Below are positions 36,494 through 45,414 of a stretch of DNA of 64,000 nucleotides, piece after piece (the stretch's first letter is position 1; each line of letters opens with the position of its first letter). The translations under genes and the position numbers were made by a program. Below the pieces are notes generated by a model, which ran no database searches, was not told the DNA's origin, and saw only the letters and a list, made by a program, of their open reading frames with translations. Source of the stretch: Nevskia sp. (lineage in GTDB: Bacteria > Pseudomonadota > Gammaproteobacteria > Nevskiales > Nevskiaceae); NCBI RefSeq assembly GCF_021732705.1, contig NZ_JAKFUM010000015.1, positions 1 to 64,000 of the forward strand. Reading direction: 5' to 3'.

Positions 36494-39400
36494 TCAACGC
36501 CCCATCCGGTGCCGGGCGAGCTGCATGGCCTTATCGATGATCTCGTCCATCTCTTCGGTCGAGAGTGCGATGCCTCGTGCACCCTTCAACTCGTCATAGA
36601 GGTAATCGTCGATCTCGTTCATCGTTCGGCGCTGCGCGTCGAGGTCATCCCAGTAGCCCACCTTGCGATTGCGCCGGAAGATATTCCATACCGCTAGGGC
36701 CGCCTGAGTGGCGTCGATCTGGGCCTGCTCGGTGTCGCTCGAATGGTTCGCTACGAAAGGCCGCAGCAGACCGTAGACGGCAGCCGCATCAGCGTCACCC
36801 TTCAGCTCAAGTGGCAAGCCATCGCCCTTGCGCGAGACCACCGCATCCTTGATCTCCTTGACTCGCTGCAGATACTCCAGGTCGGACAGGCGCTTGGCGC
36901 GGTAGTCGTCGATGGCCTGCTGGATCAGCTTGGAGAATTTCTCGTAGAAGGCCGGGTCCTGTTCAAGCCGCTCGGTGATGGCGCGCTTGGTGGCGTGGGC
37001 AATGGTGTCGGCTTTGGCACCCAGGCTCCTTTCGCTCCCGGCACCCTGATCCTCTACGACCTTCTGAAACGCGGCCTCGTCGAAGATGTTCACCGGCGCA
37101 TTCAACTGCACCACCTCGGAGGCCGAGATATGCGTGTCCAGCAGCTTCTGGATACGCGGCTCGAAATCACGGTAGTCCACGGACTCCGCATAGCGAAGCT
37201 TTACGGCTGCCTTGAGATTGACGAAGCGCTTCAGATCATTCTTGTAGGCGCGCAGCTTCTGCTCGGGCGTATCGGTGACGAACCTTTCACTGGACAGTGC
37301 GATGGCCAGTGTCTTGGCGTAGGCGGACAGCCTCTCGTAGAACTCGGCACGCAACTTCTCGTCGCCCAGCAACTGCTCGAAGGCTTCCTCGTCCTGACGG
37401 TTCTTCACCGTTTTGAACAGATCCCACAGCTCGGCGTGACGCTGCGGCAGCGCCTTGATTTCCCCGAGGATCGAACTGAGCGCACCTTCGAGATCCACAG
37501 CCTCGAACCCTTCGAGCGCGCTGTAAGTGGTCAGTGCTTGATCTAACTCGCCGAGTACACCAACGTAGTCGATGATGAAGCCGAAGTCCTTCGCCTTGCT
37601 GCCGGATTCGTCTTCATAAAGGCGGTTCACGCGAGCGATCGCCTGCAACAGGGAATGGTCCTTGAGTCGGCGGGCCAGGTACAGCACGGTGTTACGCGGT
37701 GCATCGAAGCCGGTCAGCAGCTTGTCGACCACGATCAGGATCTCGGGCTCGTCGCCGAACTTGAAGGCGTTGACGATCTGCTTGTTGTAGTCCTCCTCCG
37801 ATCCGTAGCGTTTCATCATTCGCTGCCAGAAAGCCACCACCGCGTCGGCGGACTCATCGGCGTCGATTTCGTCGAAGCCTTCGCGCTCGTCGGGCGGCGA
37901 GATGATCACCTCGCTGCTGACCGCTCCAAGCTCATCCAGAAACGCCTTGTAGCGCAGCGCCGCCATTTTGTTCGGAGCCACCAGCTGGGCCTTGAAGCCG
38001 GTGCCTTGCCAGTTCTGGCGGTAATGCTCGCTGATGTCGAAAGCGCGCATGTAGATCACCTGCTCGGCCTTGTTCAGCATCTCGGCACGGGCGTACTTCT
38101 TCTTCAGATCGGCCTTCTGCTGGTCCGTCAGCCCCTGGGTGTGGCGCTCGAACCAGATGTCGATGGCAACCTGGTTCTGCTCCAGTTCCACCATCCGGCC
38201 TTCGTAGAGCAGCGGCACGATGGCGCCATCGGCCACCGCTTGGTCGATGGCGTAGGTGTGGATCACGCCGCCGAACTTGGCGACGTCGCTCTTCTCGCGG
38301 GTCAGCAGCGGCGTACCGGTGAAGCCGATGTAGCAGGCATTGGGGAACATCTGCCGCATACGCGCCGAATAGCTGCCGAGTTGCGTGCGCTGGGTTTCGT
38401 CCACCAACACGAAGATGTCCGGCGAGGCGTCGCTGAACTTCTTGTAGGCCAGCGCCTTGTCGAACTTGTGCACCAGGGTGGTGACGATATGCGCCTTGCC
38501 ATCGGACACCAGTTCCACCAGGTGGCGGCCACTGTCGGCGCGATCAGGCGAGAGGCCACAGGCGGCGAAGGTATTGCCGAGCTGCTTGTCCAGATCCACA
38601 CGGTCGGTCACCAGCACGATGCGCGGGTTGCGGATGGAAGGTTCAAGCGCAAGCGCACGGGCAAGCATCACCATGGTCAGCGATTTGCCCGAGCCCTGGG
38701 TATGCCAGACGATTCCGCCCCGGCGCTTGCCGCCGTCGTCCGTCTGCCGGACCCGGGCGAGCACCTCACGGATGGCGAACACCTGCTGGTAGCGTGCGAT
38801 CTTGCGGACGCCGCCATCGAATACCGTGTAGGCCCAAGCCATCTCCAGCAGGCGCTCAGGTCGGCACAGGGCGTAGAGCGCGCGGTCCTGCTCGGTCACC
38901 TGCCGGCCGACCAGATAGGGGGCAGTCTCCTCGCGCACGCCAAGTTCGGTTAAGGCCAGATCGAACAGCGACGCTTTCACCGATTCCGGCAATGGGCGTT
39001 CCAGCAGCGGCATCAGTTCCGCGTCCGCCGCTTCTTCCTTCCACTTCGACCAGAACTTGGCTGGCGTGCCGGCGGTGGCGTACCGGGCCTCGTTCTTGTT
39101 CACCGCCAGCACCATCTGCGCGTAGGTGAACAGGCGCGGTATGTACTCGTCGCGCTGGTTGCGGATGGTCTGCGAGATGGCCTGAGCCACCTCGATCCTG
39201 GGCGACTTGCACTCGATCACCGCGAAGGGGATGCCGTTGACGAACAGCACGATATCCGGCCGGCACGTCTCCACGCTGCGCGAGCGCTCCACCGCGAACT
39301 CGGCGGCCACGTGGTAGACGTTGTTCTGTGGATTGCGCCAGTCCACGTAGTTGAGGGTGAAGCTCTTCTGATCGCCCTCGACAGACTGCTCCAGCGCCAC

Positions 39401-39709
39401 GCCGAGGGTCAGCAGGTCATACACCGCCTCGTTGGTCTTGAGCAGGCCGTCATACTTCACGTTCTTCAGGCGTTGGATGGCGCTCTGGATGTTCTCCTCA
39501 CTGAAGAGGTAAGCACTGCCCTTGTGCTGAATCCGATTCGACTTCTTCAACTGCTCGCGCAGGATCTCCTCCAGCACCACGTTGCCGGCCTTGCCGCCAC
39601 GTGCGCCAAGCGTCTCGGCAGGTGTCAGATACCGGTAACCCAGATTGACCAGCACCTGCAGGGCCGGAATCTGGGATAGGTATTTTTCGTCGAAGCGGAA
39701 ACTCTCCAT
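36494..39709 (-). CDS. hsdR: Type I restriction enzyme R subunit (HsdR)
   Basis: A 1071-residue motor-nuclease subunit that translocates and cuts unmodified DNA in complex with HsdM and HsdS. The N-terminal PD-(D/E)xK nuclease has Asp152 in CRPDIVLF and Glu166/Lys168 in AVIECKS. The SF2 helicase follows: Walker A HTQGSGKS (336-343), Walker B VLVDETQRTQ (about 435-443), YIGFTGTPLL (motif III) and LTGFDAPRNTVLYLARRL (motif VI area). The C-terminal helical domain contacts HsdM. Length and order are complete, so the subunit should be functional. It follows the HAD gene by two bases. Confidence 0.96.
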   Translation of the reverse strand: MESFRFDEKYLSQIPALQVLVNLGYRYLTPAETLGARGGKAGNVVLEEILREQLKKSNRIQHKGSAYLFSEENIQSAIQRLKNVKYDGLLKTNEAVYDLLTLGVALEQSVEGDQKSFTLNYVDWRNPQNNVYHVAAEFAVERSRSVETCRPDIVLFVNGIPFAVIECKSPRIEVAQAISQTIRNQRDEYIPRLFTYAQMVLAVNKNEARYATAGTPAKFWSKWKEEAADAELMPLLERPLPESVKASLFDLALTELGVREETAPYLVGRQVTEQDRALYALCRPERLLEMAWAYTVFDGGVRKIARYQQVFAIREVLARVRQTDDGGKRRGGIVWHTQGSGKSLTMVMLARALALEPSIRNPRIVLVTDRVDLDKQLGNTFAACGLSPDRADSGRHLVELVSDGKAHIVTTLVHKFDKALAYKKFSDASPDIFVLVDETQRTQLGSYSARMRQMFPNACYIGFTGTPLLTREKSDVAKFGGVIHTYAIDQAVADGAIVPLLYEGRMVELEQNQVAIDIWFERHTQGLTDQQKADLKKKYARAEMLNKAEQVIYMRAFDISEHYRQNWQGTGFKAQLVAPNKMAALRYKAFLDELGAVSSEVIISPPDEREGFDEIDADESADAVVAFWQRMMKRYGSEEDYNKQIVNAFKFGDEPEILIVVDKLLTGFDAPRNTVLYLARRLKDHSLLQAIARVNRLYEDESGSKAKDFGFIIDYVGVLGELDQALTTYSALEGFEAVDLEGALSSILGEIKALPQRHAELWDLFKTVKNRQDEEAFEQLLGDEKLRAEFYERLSAYAKTLAIALSSERFVTDTPEQKLRAYKNDLKRFVNLKAAVKLRYAESVDYRDFEPRIQKLLDTHISASEVVQLNAPVNIFDEAAFQKVVEDQGAGSERSLGAKADTIAHATKRAITERLEQDPAFYEKFSKLIQQAIDDYRAKRLSDLEYLQRVKEIKDAVVSRKGDGLPLELKGDADAAAVYGLLRPFVANHSSDTEQAQIDATQAALAVWNIFRRNRKVGYWDDLDAQRRTMNEIDDYLYDELKGARGIALSTEEMDEIIDKAMQLARHRMGR

Positions 39710-39711
39710 GG

Positions 39712-40542
39712 CTAGTGCCCTTTGATTCGGGCGACCGCTTCAATCTTGTCGATGATGGCTTTCACCGCCTGATCGATAACACTATTTTCCTGGTAGTCCG
39801 CTGGCGCTCCCAGCGTTGCGCGGCCATCGTTGACGAGCTGGTCCGCGTGCTTCCTCGCGCCTCGCTTGCTTCCGTTGTAGACCGCAATGGAATGGCCGCC
39901 CTGTTCTTTCACCAGCCTCATGCAGGGGATGTCCGTTTCACCATCCCCGATGAAGATCATGTTCTCGAACGGCACCGGACGTTCCTCTTTGGGCACGAAC
40001 TTGTTGATCACCGAGTTGTCGTGAACATCCAAACTACCCTTGTTGATACGGAACAGGTACTGGGTCTTGGTCGTGTAGTTGACCGCAAGCGCGGGCCAAC
40101 ACGCGACGCCGTTGTGATCGAACATGAAGCCAGATGCATAGACTTTGGTGAACTCCTTGTAGATCGGCGTACCCTCGACCATCTCGCGGATGCCGGAAGA
40201 GATGATGAAGTGCTCCAGGCGAACGCCCTTGCTCTTGGCATAGGCGTTGATCCGCTTGAACCAGTCCGCCACGCCTGGGAACAAGGTGATGTTTTTCCCG
40301 AAGTTTTTGAAGTCGGATTTGTGGACACGGATGTCGGCCTTGTCGGCTTGCCGCAACATGGCCCACATGTAGGCAAGGATTTGGTCCATCTCGTGCTTCT
40401 GCGCAAGCTCATGCACCGACTTCCAGAATTCCGTGGAAACCATATTCAATGCAGGAATGAAGTCATATTCCTGCATGTTGCCGGGGGCGAGCGTTCCATC
40501 GAAGTCATAGGAAATCGCCATGGGAATGAGCTTTTTAGACAC
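39712..40542 (-). CDS. HAD-superfamily phosphatase within the R-M operon
   Basis: A 276-residue HAD hydrolase. The nucleophile motif is ISYDFDGTLAPG (DxDGT), the motif II Ser is in FIISSGIREM, and the terminal acidic motif is IFIGDGETDIPCM. A helical cap sits between motifs I and II. A GTG start at 40542 has AGGAG seven bases upstream, inside the hsdS end; the two genes overlap by eight bases. An in-frame ATG at 40521 is the alternative. It sits between hsdS and hsdR, separated from hsdR by two bases, so it is an integral operon member. Its substrate (nucleotide, phosphoprotein or small molecule) is unknown; a defence role is inferred from position only. Confidence 0.88.
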   Translation of the reverse strand: MSKKLIPMAISYDFDGTLAPGNMQEYDFIPALNMVSTEFWKSVHELAQKHEMDQILAYMWAMLRQADKADIRVHKSDFKNFGKNITLFPGVADWFKRINAYAKSKGVRLEHFIISSGIREMVEGTPIYKEFTKVYASGFMFDHNGVACWPALAVNYTTKTQYLFRINKGSLDVHDNSVINKFVPKEERPVPFENMIFIGDGETDIPCMRLVKEQGGHSIAVYNGSKRGARKHADQLVNDGRATLGAPADYQENSVIDQAVKAIIDKIEAVARIKGH

Positions 40543-41740
40543 TAGCAATCTCCTGCGCTTGCTTGGGGATGGGTAGCCGCCACTGACCTGTTAGCAGCTT
40601 CTGCATCAGGCCGCGCTTCTGAGCACGGAGTGCATCGGCATAGCGCGTCAGAACGGCAATTTCTTGCGATGCGGCATCGAGTAACTGGACCAGACGCGCC
40701 TGTACGTCGATAGGCGGAAGCGCAAAGGTGAACCTGCCGAGATCATCGTAGTAGATGCGCACACGCACGCCGCCGTTGCCAGCCAGCTCGAAATGGCTCA
40801 CCCACTTCTGGGAATGACGCAAGTGATGCAGGTATGAGGGAAGCAGTTTCGATTCGTCGCAGGCAAAGACCACGTAGTCGGGGCTGACGAGAACGTCGTG
40901 ATCGAACGGGGACTTGGCAATCGACCCGATATTCAGTCGCATCGGGTTATACGCAAACCCCTGTGGCGGCACCAGCTTGTAGCGTTCGATATTGCCGGCG
41001 ATGGTTTCTTCTCGCATTGGCCGCATGCCTACACTTTTGGTGATGGCCATGACTGCCTCGCGTCCGAGTATCTTGCCGTTACGCGCAGTGAGTTCTTTCG
41101 TGACGTTCGACAGCTTTGTAGTCGAAGCTCGTTTGGGTTTGCGCAGTAGTTGGTCTCTAAAGCGGCTCAGGTAAAGGCTTTTGGCCGTAATCAGTTGCTC
41201 GTTTTTCTGGATAGCAGTGTCCCAGGCCGCATTGGTATTGACGATTACCCGCTGTTCAGAAAGTGGAGGAACCAGTATTGGAAGCTCTTTCAGCTGGCTT
41301 GAATTGATACTTGCAAGGTTCGTCGTTTGCTTGGCGCACGACAAAAAATAATTCTTGGCGCGAATGGATTGTATTTCGCAGGCGAGGAATTCAGGAAGAA
41401 GAACTGTGCTGTCGATTACCCGAACAGCAAACACATGATTCTGATGAACACAATTTGGTATGTCGCCATTCCAAATTGAGCCACGACCAAGTTTGTCGAA
41501 GTCGCCCCCTTCGGTTAGAAGCACATCTCCATTACGCAGACTGAAGCGCTCTACTTGAGTAGCCGGAACTTCGATCGTTTTGATCTCCGTTAAGTCAAAA
41601 TGACCATCTTGGACGTTTGCAACGCGAAGATATGGTCGCAGTACCGATGGGCCAGTTCGATTTTGGCTTTTTGACAAGCCGGTTTGAACATTGGCAACGT
41701 CGCGTAGAGGGACCTTGCGCCATTGGGCGGACAGCTTCAT
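40535..41740 (-). CDS. hsdS: Type I restriction specificity subunit (HsdS), two target domains
   Basis: A 401-residue specificity subunit with two target-recognition domains. The first runs from WRKVPLRDVANVQTGLSK to about residue 150, followed by a conserved helix region (SEQRVIVNTNAAWDTAIQKNEQL). The second (about 215-345) is followed by a matching helix region (VQARLVQLLDAASQEIAVL) and a C-terminal RGLMQKLLTGQWRLP. The two domains together would recognise a bipartite DNA site. ATGA overlap with the RhuM gene upstream. It is AT-richer than its neighbours, which is common for variable HsdS genes. A second, half-length S gene occurs in the same operon. Confidence 0.92.
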   Translation of the reverse strand: MKLSAQWRKVPLRDVANVQTGLSKSQNRTGPSVLRPYLRVANVQDGHFDLTEIKTIEVPATQVERFSLRNGDVLLTEGGDFDKLGRGSIWNGDIPNCVHQNHVFAVRVIDSTVLLPEFLACEIQSIRAKNYFLSCAKQTTNLASINSSQLKELPILVPPLSEQRVIVNTNAAWDTAIQKNEQLITAKSLYLSRFRDQLLRKPKRASTTKLSNVTKELTARNGKILGREAVMAITKSVGMRPMREETIAGNIERYKLVPPQGFAYNPMRLNIGSIAKSPFDHDVLVSPDYVVFACDESKLLPSYLHHLRHSQKWVSHFELAGNGGVRVRIYYDDLGRFTFALPPIDVQARLVQLLDAASQEIAVLTRYADALRAQKRGLMQKLLTGQWRLPIPKQAQEIASV

Positions 41741-42750
41741 TTCTTCTTCTCCCGCTTCTTTCCGTCTAATCGCCGCTCGGTCTGCTCCAGCGTCGCCATG
41801 TCCGCGGCATCCGCCGCCAGCCGCGCCGCTTCACGTCGCGCTGCATCGAAGCTCTCGTAGCGTTCCAGCGCCAGTTTTTCCGCCACGTCGGCGCGCAGCT
41901 TGCCAGCATGGGTTAGCACCTCGCGTTCGTTGAACTGCAGGAAGGCGTCGAGCTTGTCTTCCCAGTCGCGCATGGTCAGGGTGCGGCGGCGCTGAGCCTG
42001 ATCCTCGGCGTAGTCGAGGTACATGACGACGATGCGGTCGAGCGCCCCGATTTCTTCGCGGCTCAGGTAGTTCTTGGCAACGGTGACATCCTGCTTGCGC
42101 ACCCGGCCGCCCTGCCAGGTGGTGAGGCCCATGTTGGGCAGCGCAGGGTCGGCGCGGCCGGCGATGAGTTCAGGCGCGGTGTGGCCGGTGACCGCCCAGA
42201 GCATCTTGTTCTGCACCTTCTTGAAGAACAGCTGCGCAGCTTCGGACTTGCCGTCGTAGTCCACGGCGGTGGTGTAGATATCGCGGATCTTCTGGTAGAA
42301 GCGCTTTTCCGAGGCGCGGATGTCGCGGATGCGCGCCAGCAGTTCGTCGAAGTAGTCCCAGCCGCCGGGCTCCTTGAGCCTGGTGTCGTCGAGCACGAAG
42401 CCCTTGACCAGGTATTCGCGCAGGTGGGTGGTGGCCCACTGGCGAAACTGGGTGCCGCGCGGAGAGCGCACGCGGTAGCCGACGGCCAGGATGGCGTCCA
42501 GGTTGTAGTGCGCTACCCGGTACTTCTTGCCGTCGGTGGCAGTTGTCAACCATTGGTTGACAACTGAATGCTCGGCCAGCTCGCCTTCGGCAAATACAGC
42601 CTTGAGGTGCTTGGCGATGTTCTGCTTGGTGGTATCGAACAAGGCCGCCATTTCCAGCTGGCTGAGCCAGACCGTTCCATCGAGTGCGCGAAGCTGGATC
42701 GCAATCGAACCGTCGTCCGCCGTGTAAAGGATCAGTTCGCCGCCGCTCAT
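41737..42750 (-). CDS. RhuM-family protein
   Basis: A 337-residue protein of the virulence RhuM family. The N-terminal segment (TVWLSQLEMAALFDTTKQNIAKHL) looks like a helix-turn-helix. The conserved middle is YNLDAILAVGYRVRSPRGTQFRQWATTHLREYL with the DYFDELLARIRDIRASE helix. The C-terminus is Lys/Arg-rich. Such proteins are often encoded inside type I R-M operons between hsdM and hsdS, but their function is unestablished; DNA binding or regulation is suggested by the helix-turn-helix. ATGA overlaps with hsdM upstream and hsdS downstream show tight coupling. Confidence 0.9.
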   Translation of the reverse strand: MSGGELILYTADDGSIAIQLRALDGTVWLSQLEMAALFDTTKQNIAKHLKAVFAEGELAEHSVVNQWLTTATDGKKYRVAHYNLDAILAVGYRVRSPRGTQFRQWATTHLREYLVKGFVLDDTRLKEPGGWDYFDELLARIRDIRASEKRFYQKIRDIYTTAVDYDGKSEAAQLFFKKVQNKMLWAVTGHTAPELIAGRADPALPNMGLTTWQGGRVRKQDVTVAKNYLSREEIGALDRIVVMYLDYAEDQAQRRRTLTMRDWEDKLDAFLQFNEREVLTHAGKLRADVAEKLALERYESFDAARREAARLAADAADMATLEQTERRLDGKKREKKK

Positions 42751-44306
42751 ACGCCCAGTTCCTTCAGATACTGCTTCATGCGCTTGCGCACGTCGGTCAG
42801 TTCGCCTTCCAGACGTTCGATCTCCTGCTCGACGGCCGCCACGTCGATCTCCTGCTCTTCCTCGAAGGTGTCGACATAGCGCGGGATGTTGAGGTTGAAG
42901 TCGTTGTCGGCGATTTCCTTGAGGCTCGCGACGTGCGCGTACTTGTCGGCTGACTTCCGGGCGCGGAAGGTCGCGAGAACCTTGGCCATGTGCTCGTCAA
43001 GCAACGCGTTCTGGTTCTTGCCGCTTTGGTAGTCGTCGCTGGCATCGATGAACAGCACGTCCCGGCAGCCTTCCCGGACACCGCCCTTCTCTCGGGCGCG
43101 GTCAAACAGGAGGATGGCAACCGGAATGGTAGTGGTAGGGAACAGGTTGCCCGGCAGGCCGATGACGGCGTCGAGCAGGTTTTCCTCGATCAGGGCGCGG
43201 CGGATGCGGCCCTCCGCGCCGCCACGGAACAGGACGCCGTGAGGCACGACCACCGCTACGCGACCCTCCTGCGGCAGCGCGGTTTCGATCATGTGGGAGA
43301 TGAAGGCGTAGTCGCCCTTCGACTTCGGCGGCACGCCGCGCCAGAAGCGGTTGTAACGGTCAGCTTCGGCTTCGATCGCACCCCATTTGTCGAGGCTGAA
43401 CGGCGGGTTGGCAACCACCACGTTGAAGCGCATCAGCCGGTCGGCTTCCACCAGCGCCGGGCTGTTTATGGTGTCGCCCCATTCGATGCGTGCAGCGTCT
43501 TTGCCGTGCAGGAACATGTTCATGCGCGCCAGTGCCCAGGTGCTGCCGTTGACCTCCTGGCCGAACAGAGCGAAGTCGCGGCTGCCTTGCTGCTCGACCA
43601 GTGCAGCGGCTTCGACCAGCAGGCCGCCCGCTCCGCAAGTGGGATCACAGATGCGATCGCCGGGTTTGGGCGCGGCCAGTTGTGCCAGCAGTCTAGACAC
43701 CTGCTTGGGCGTGTAGAACTCGCCGGCTTTTTTTCCGGCGTCTGAGGCAAAGCGCTCGATCAGATAGATGTAGGTGTCACCGATCACGTCTTCCGACACG
43801 CGCGAGGGGCGCAGGTCGAGCTTGGCGAAATCACCCAGCAGGTTCTCCAGGCGGCGGTTGCGATCCTTGGTCTTGCCAAGGTTGGCCTCGGAGTTGAAGT
43901 CGATGTTGCGGAACACGCCTTCGAGCTTGGCTTTGTTGGCTTCCTCGATGTGGTCGAGGACGATGTTGACCAGATCGCCGAGGTTGGCTGCTTTGCGCCG
44001 TTCGTACAGGGCATGGAAGTCGGCAAGGAAGCGGTCGGTGACCTCGCCGGTCTTTTCATCCTTGAACTCGACGTAGGGCAGGATGAAGCGCTCGCGCTCC
44101 AGCTTGCGGCGGATGCGCTCCTCGTTGTCGCCGTACTCCTTCCGGTACTCGGCGTAATGGTCGGCCCACTGGTCGCTGATGTACTTGAGGAACAGCATCA
44201 CCAGGATGTAGTCCTTGTACTGTGCTGGATCGATGACGCCTCGAAAGGTGTCGCAGGCGGCCCAGGCGGTGTTGTTGACGTCTTGTTGGGTGAGCTGGTC
44301 GTTCAT
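42747..44306 (-). CDS. hsdM: Type I DNA methyltransferase M subunit (HsdM)
   Basis: A 519-residue N6-adenine methyltransferase that with HsdS modifies the recognition site. The N-terminal helical domain begins LTQQDVNNTAWAACDTFRG. The SAM-binding motif I is DPTCGAGGLLVEAAAL, and the catalytic motif IV is NPPF in VVANPPFSLDKWG. A coiled C-terminus (DVAAVEQEIERLEGELTDVR) contacts HsdS. Length is typical of the family. ATGA overlaps join it to the half-length hsdS upstream and RhuM downstream. Confidence 0.96.
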   Translation of the reverse strand: MNDQLTQQDVNNTAWAACDTFRGVIDPAQYKDYILVMLFLKYISDQWADHYAEYRKEYGDNEERIRRKLERERFILPYVEFKDEKTGEVTDRFLADFHALYERRKAANLGDLVNIVLDHIEEANKAKLEGVFRNIDFNSEANLGKTKDRNRRLENLLGDFAKLDLRPSRVSEDVIGDTYIYLIERFASDAGKKAGEFYTPKQVSRLLAQLAAPKPGDRICDPTCGAGGLLVEAAALVEQQGSRDFALFGQEVNGSTWALARMNMFLHGKDAARIEWGDTINSPALVEADRLMRFNVVVANPPFSLDKWGAIEAEADRYNRFWRGVPPKSKGDYAFISHMIETALPQEGRVAVVVPHGVLFRGGAEGRIRRALIEENLLDAVIGLPGNLFPTTTIPVAILLFDRAREKGGVREGCRDVLFIDASDDYQSGKNQNALLDEHMAKVLATFRARKSADKYAHVASLKEIADNDFNLNIPRYVDTFEEEQEIDVAAVEQEIERLEGELTDVRKRMKQYLKELGV

Positions 44307-44872
44307 GCGGTGGCCTCGTGGGCGAATGTCATCAGAATGTGGGTGTTGAGGCGCTGCCGCAGGGTGGCGATCTGGGCCAGCAGTGCTCGTTCTTGTTCGG
44401 CCAGGGCGGCGGCTTGAACGATGCGCTGCTGGGCCGTCAGCGAGGGCAGAGGTACGTGCAGCGCCTTCAAGGCTTCGGCGCTGATCATCCGCACCGAGGT
44501 GCCTTCGGCCATTGCAGCCAATTGGTCTTGGGTAGCCGGTGCGTTGAGGTACCAGCAGAGGTACGCGGGCAGCACGCCGTGGGGCCGGATCAGCAGCATC
44601 GGCGCCGAGAGTACTGCCGGACCGATGCCGTCCAGCACCTCGGCCGCGCCATTGCTGCGGCCACGTGAGCGGAATAGCAGATCGCCCGCGCGCAGCAGGT
44701 GGTGCGCCTTCCCTTTAGGCAGCGCCACCCTGATTGCCTCGTCGGCATGCAGCAGGTTGGTGTCGTCGATGTCCTTCATCTGGATCACCGCCACATCACC
44801 CTGCGGGTCGTGCTCAAGGCGCGACCGGAATGGGTAGCCCATCTGTACGTCAGCTAAGTCGCCAATGTTCAT
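44303..44872 (-). CDS. Half-length type I specificity subunit
   Basis: A 189-residue single target-recognition domain protein. It opens with DLADVQMGYPFRSRLEHDPQG and shows RAGDLLFRSRGRSN and TSVRMISAEALKALHVPLPSL, then one conserved helix region (AQQRIVQAAALAEQERALLAQI). It has no second TRD. Some half-length HsdS proteins dimerise or combine with full-length S subunits. Alternatively it is the remnant of an older hsdS. First gene of the operon, overlapping hsdM by four bases (ATGA). Confidence 0.85.
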   Translation of the reverse strand: MNIGDLADVQMGYPFRSRLEHDPQGDVAVIQMKDIDDTNLLHADEAIRVALPKGKAHHLLRAGDLLFRSRGRSNGAAEVLDGIGPAVLSAPMLLIRPHGVLPAYLCWYLNAPATQDQLAAMAEGTSVRMISAEALKALHVPLPSLTAQQRIVQAAALAEQERALLAQIATLRQRLNTHILMTFAHEATA

Positions 44873-44887
44873 TTTTGCAGGAATGCT

Positions 44888-44951
44888 GTTACGACAGAAG
44901 TCATGGCGTGCAGCTTAAATCACCGGCACGACCTAGTCAATATGTCGTAAC
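44888..44951. promoter_or_regulatory. Inverted repeat bracketing the R-M promoter
   Basis: GTTACGACA (44888-44896) and TGTCGTAAC (44943-44951) form a perfect 9-bp inverted repeat with arms on either side of the predicted -35/-10. This is a plausible operator for a dimeric regulator or a looping repressor; no regulator is identified. Confidence 0.55.
44912..44940 (-). promoter_or_regulatory. Predicted promoter of the R-M operon
   Basis: On the minus strand TTGACT (44940-44935) and TAAGCT (44917-44912) with a 17-bp spacer, about 40 bp before the half-hsdS ATG. The -35 is strong and the -10 moderate; this is a sequence prediction only. Confidence 0.5.
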
Positions 44952-45213
44952 GCGATTTCTGCAATGTAGAGAAAATGACTGGCAGCTTCCTTGATGCGGG
45001 CGAAACATCCGTAGGTTGCGATCGCCGGGAACCACGCCCTCACGCGAAATGCTTGGAGCGCTGCAATGTTTGCCGCCCGCACCTGGGTGTTCGCCGACGC
45101 GGGAGGACGTGCTCAATGGGCTGGATCTGCTCTCGGTCGGCTCGAGGTCACGGCGGCGAAAACGCATGCCGTCTGCCGTAAGCGGTCCACTTTCAGATGG
45201 TGAAACTGAAGCA

Positions 45214-45243
45214 CCTCCCATCTCGCTTTCGCGAGATGGGAGG
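45214..45243 (-). other. Perfect 13-bp hairpin with GAAA tetraloop
   Basis: CCTCCCATCTCGC pairs fully with GCGAGATGGGAGG; read on the minus strand the loop is GAAA, the GNRA type that caps structured RNAs. It lies about 170 bp downstream (minus strand) of the intron 5'-half-like segment, and could be a terminal domain or a terminator lacking a T-run. Confidence 0.6.
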
Positions 45244-45414
45244 CCTGAATTCCCCTGAATTTAAAAGCCCTAGGACGGGGAACCCCCGGGCCGGATTGAC
45301 GCTTTACCTCCTGTTCGCAGCACCGTCGCGTCACGGTGCCACTACTGCGTGGATGAATGAAGTTTTTCGATCAGGAGCCACCTGACCGACCGAATCAACA
45401 ACGAACGAGCAACC

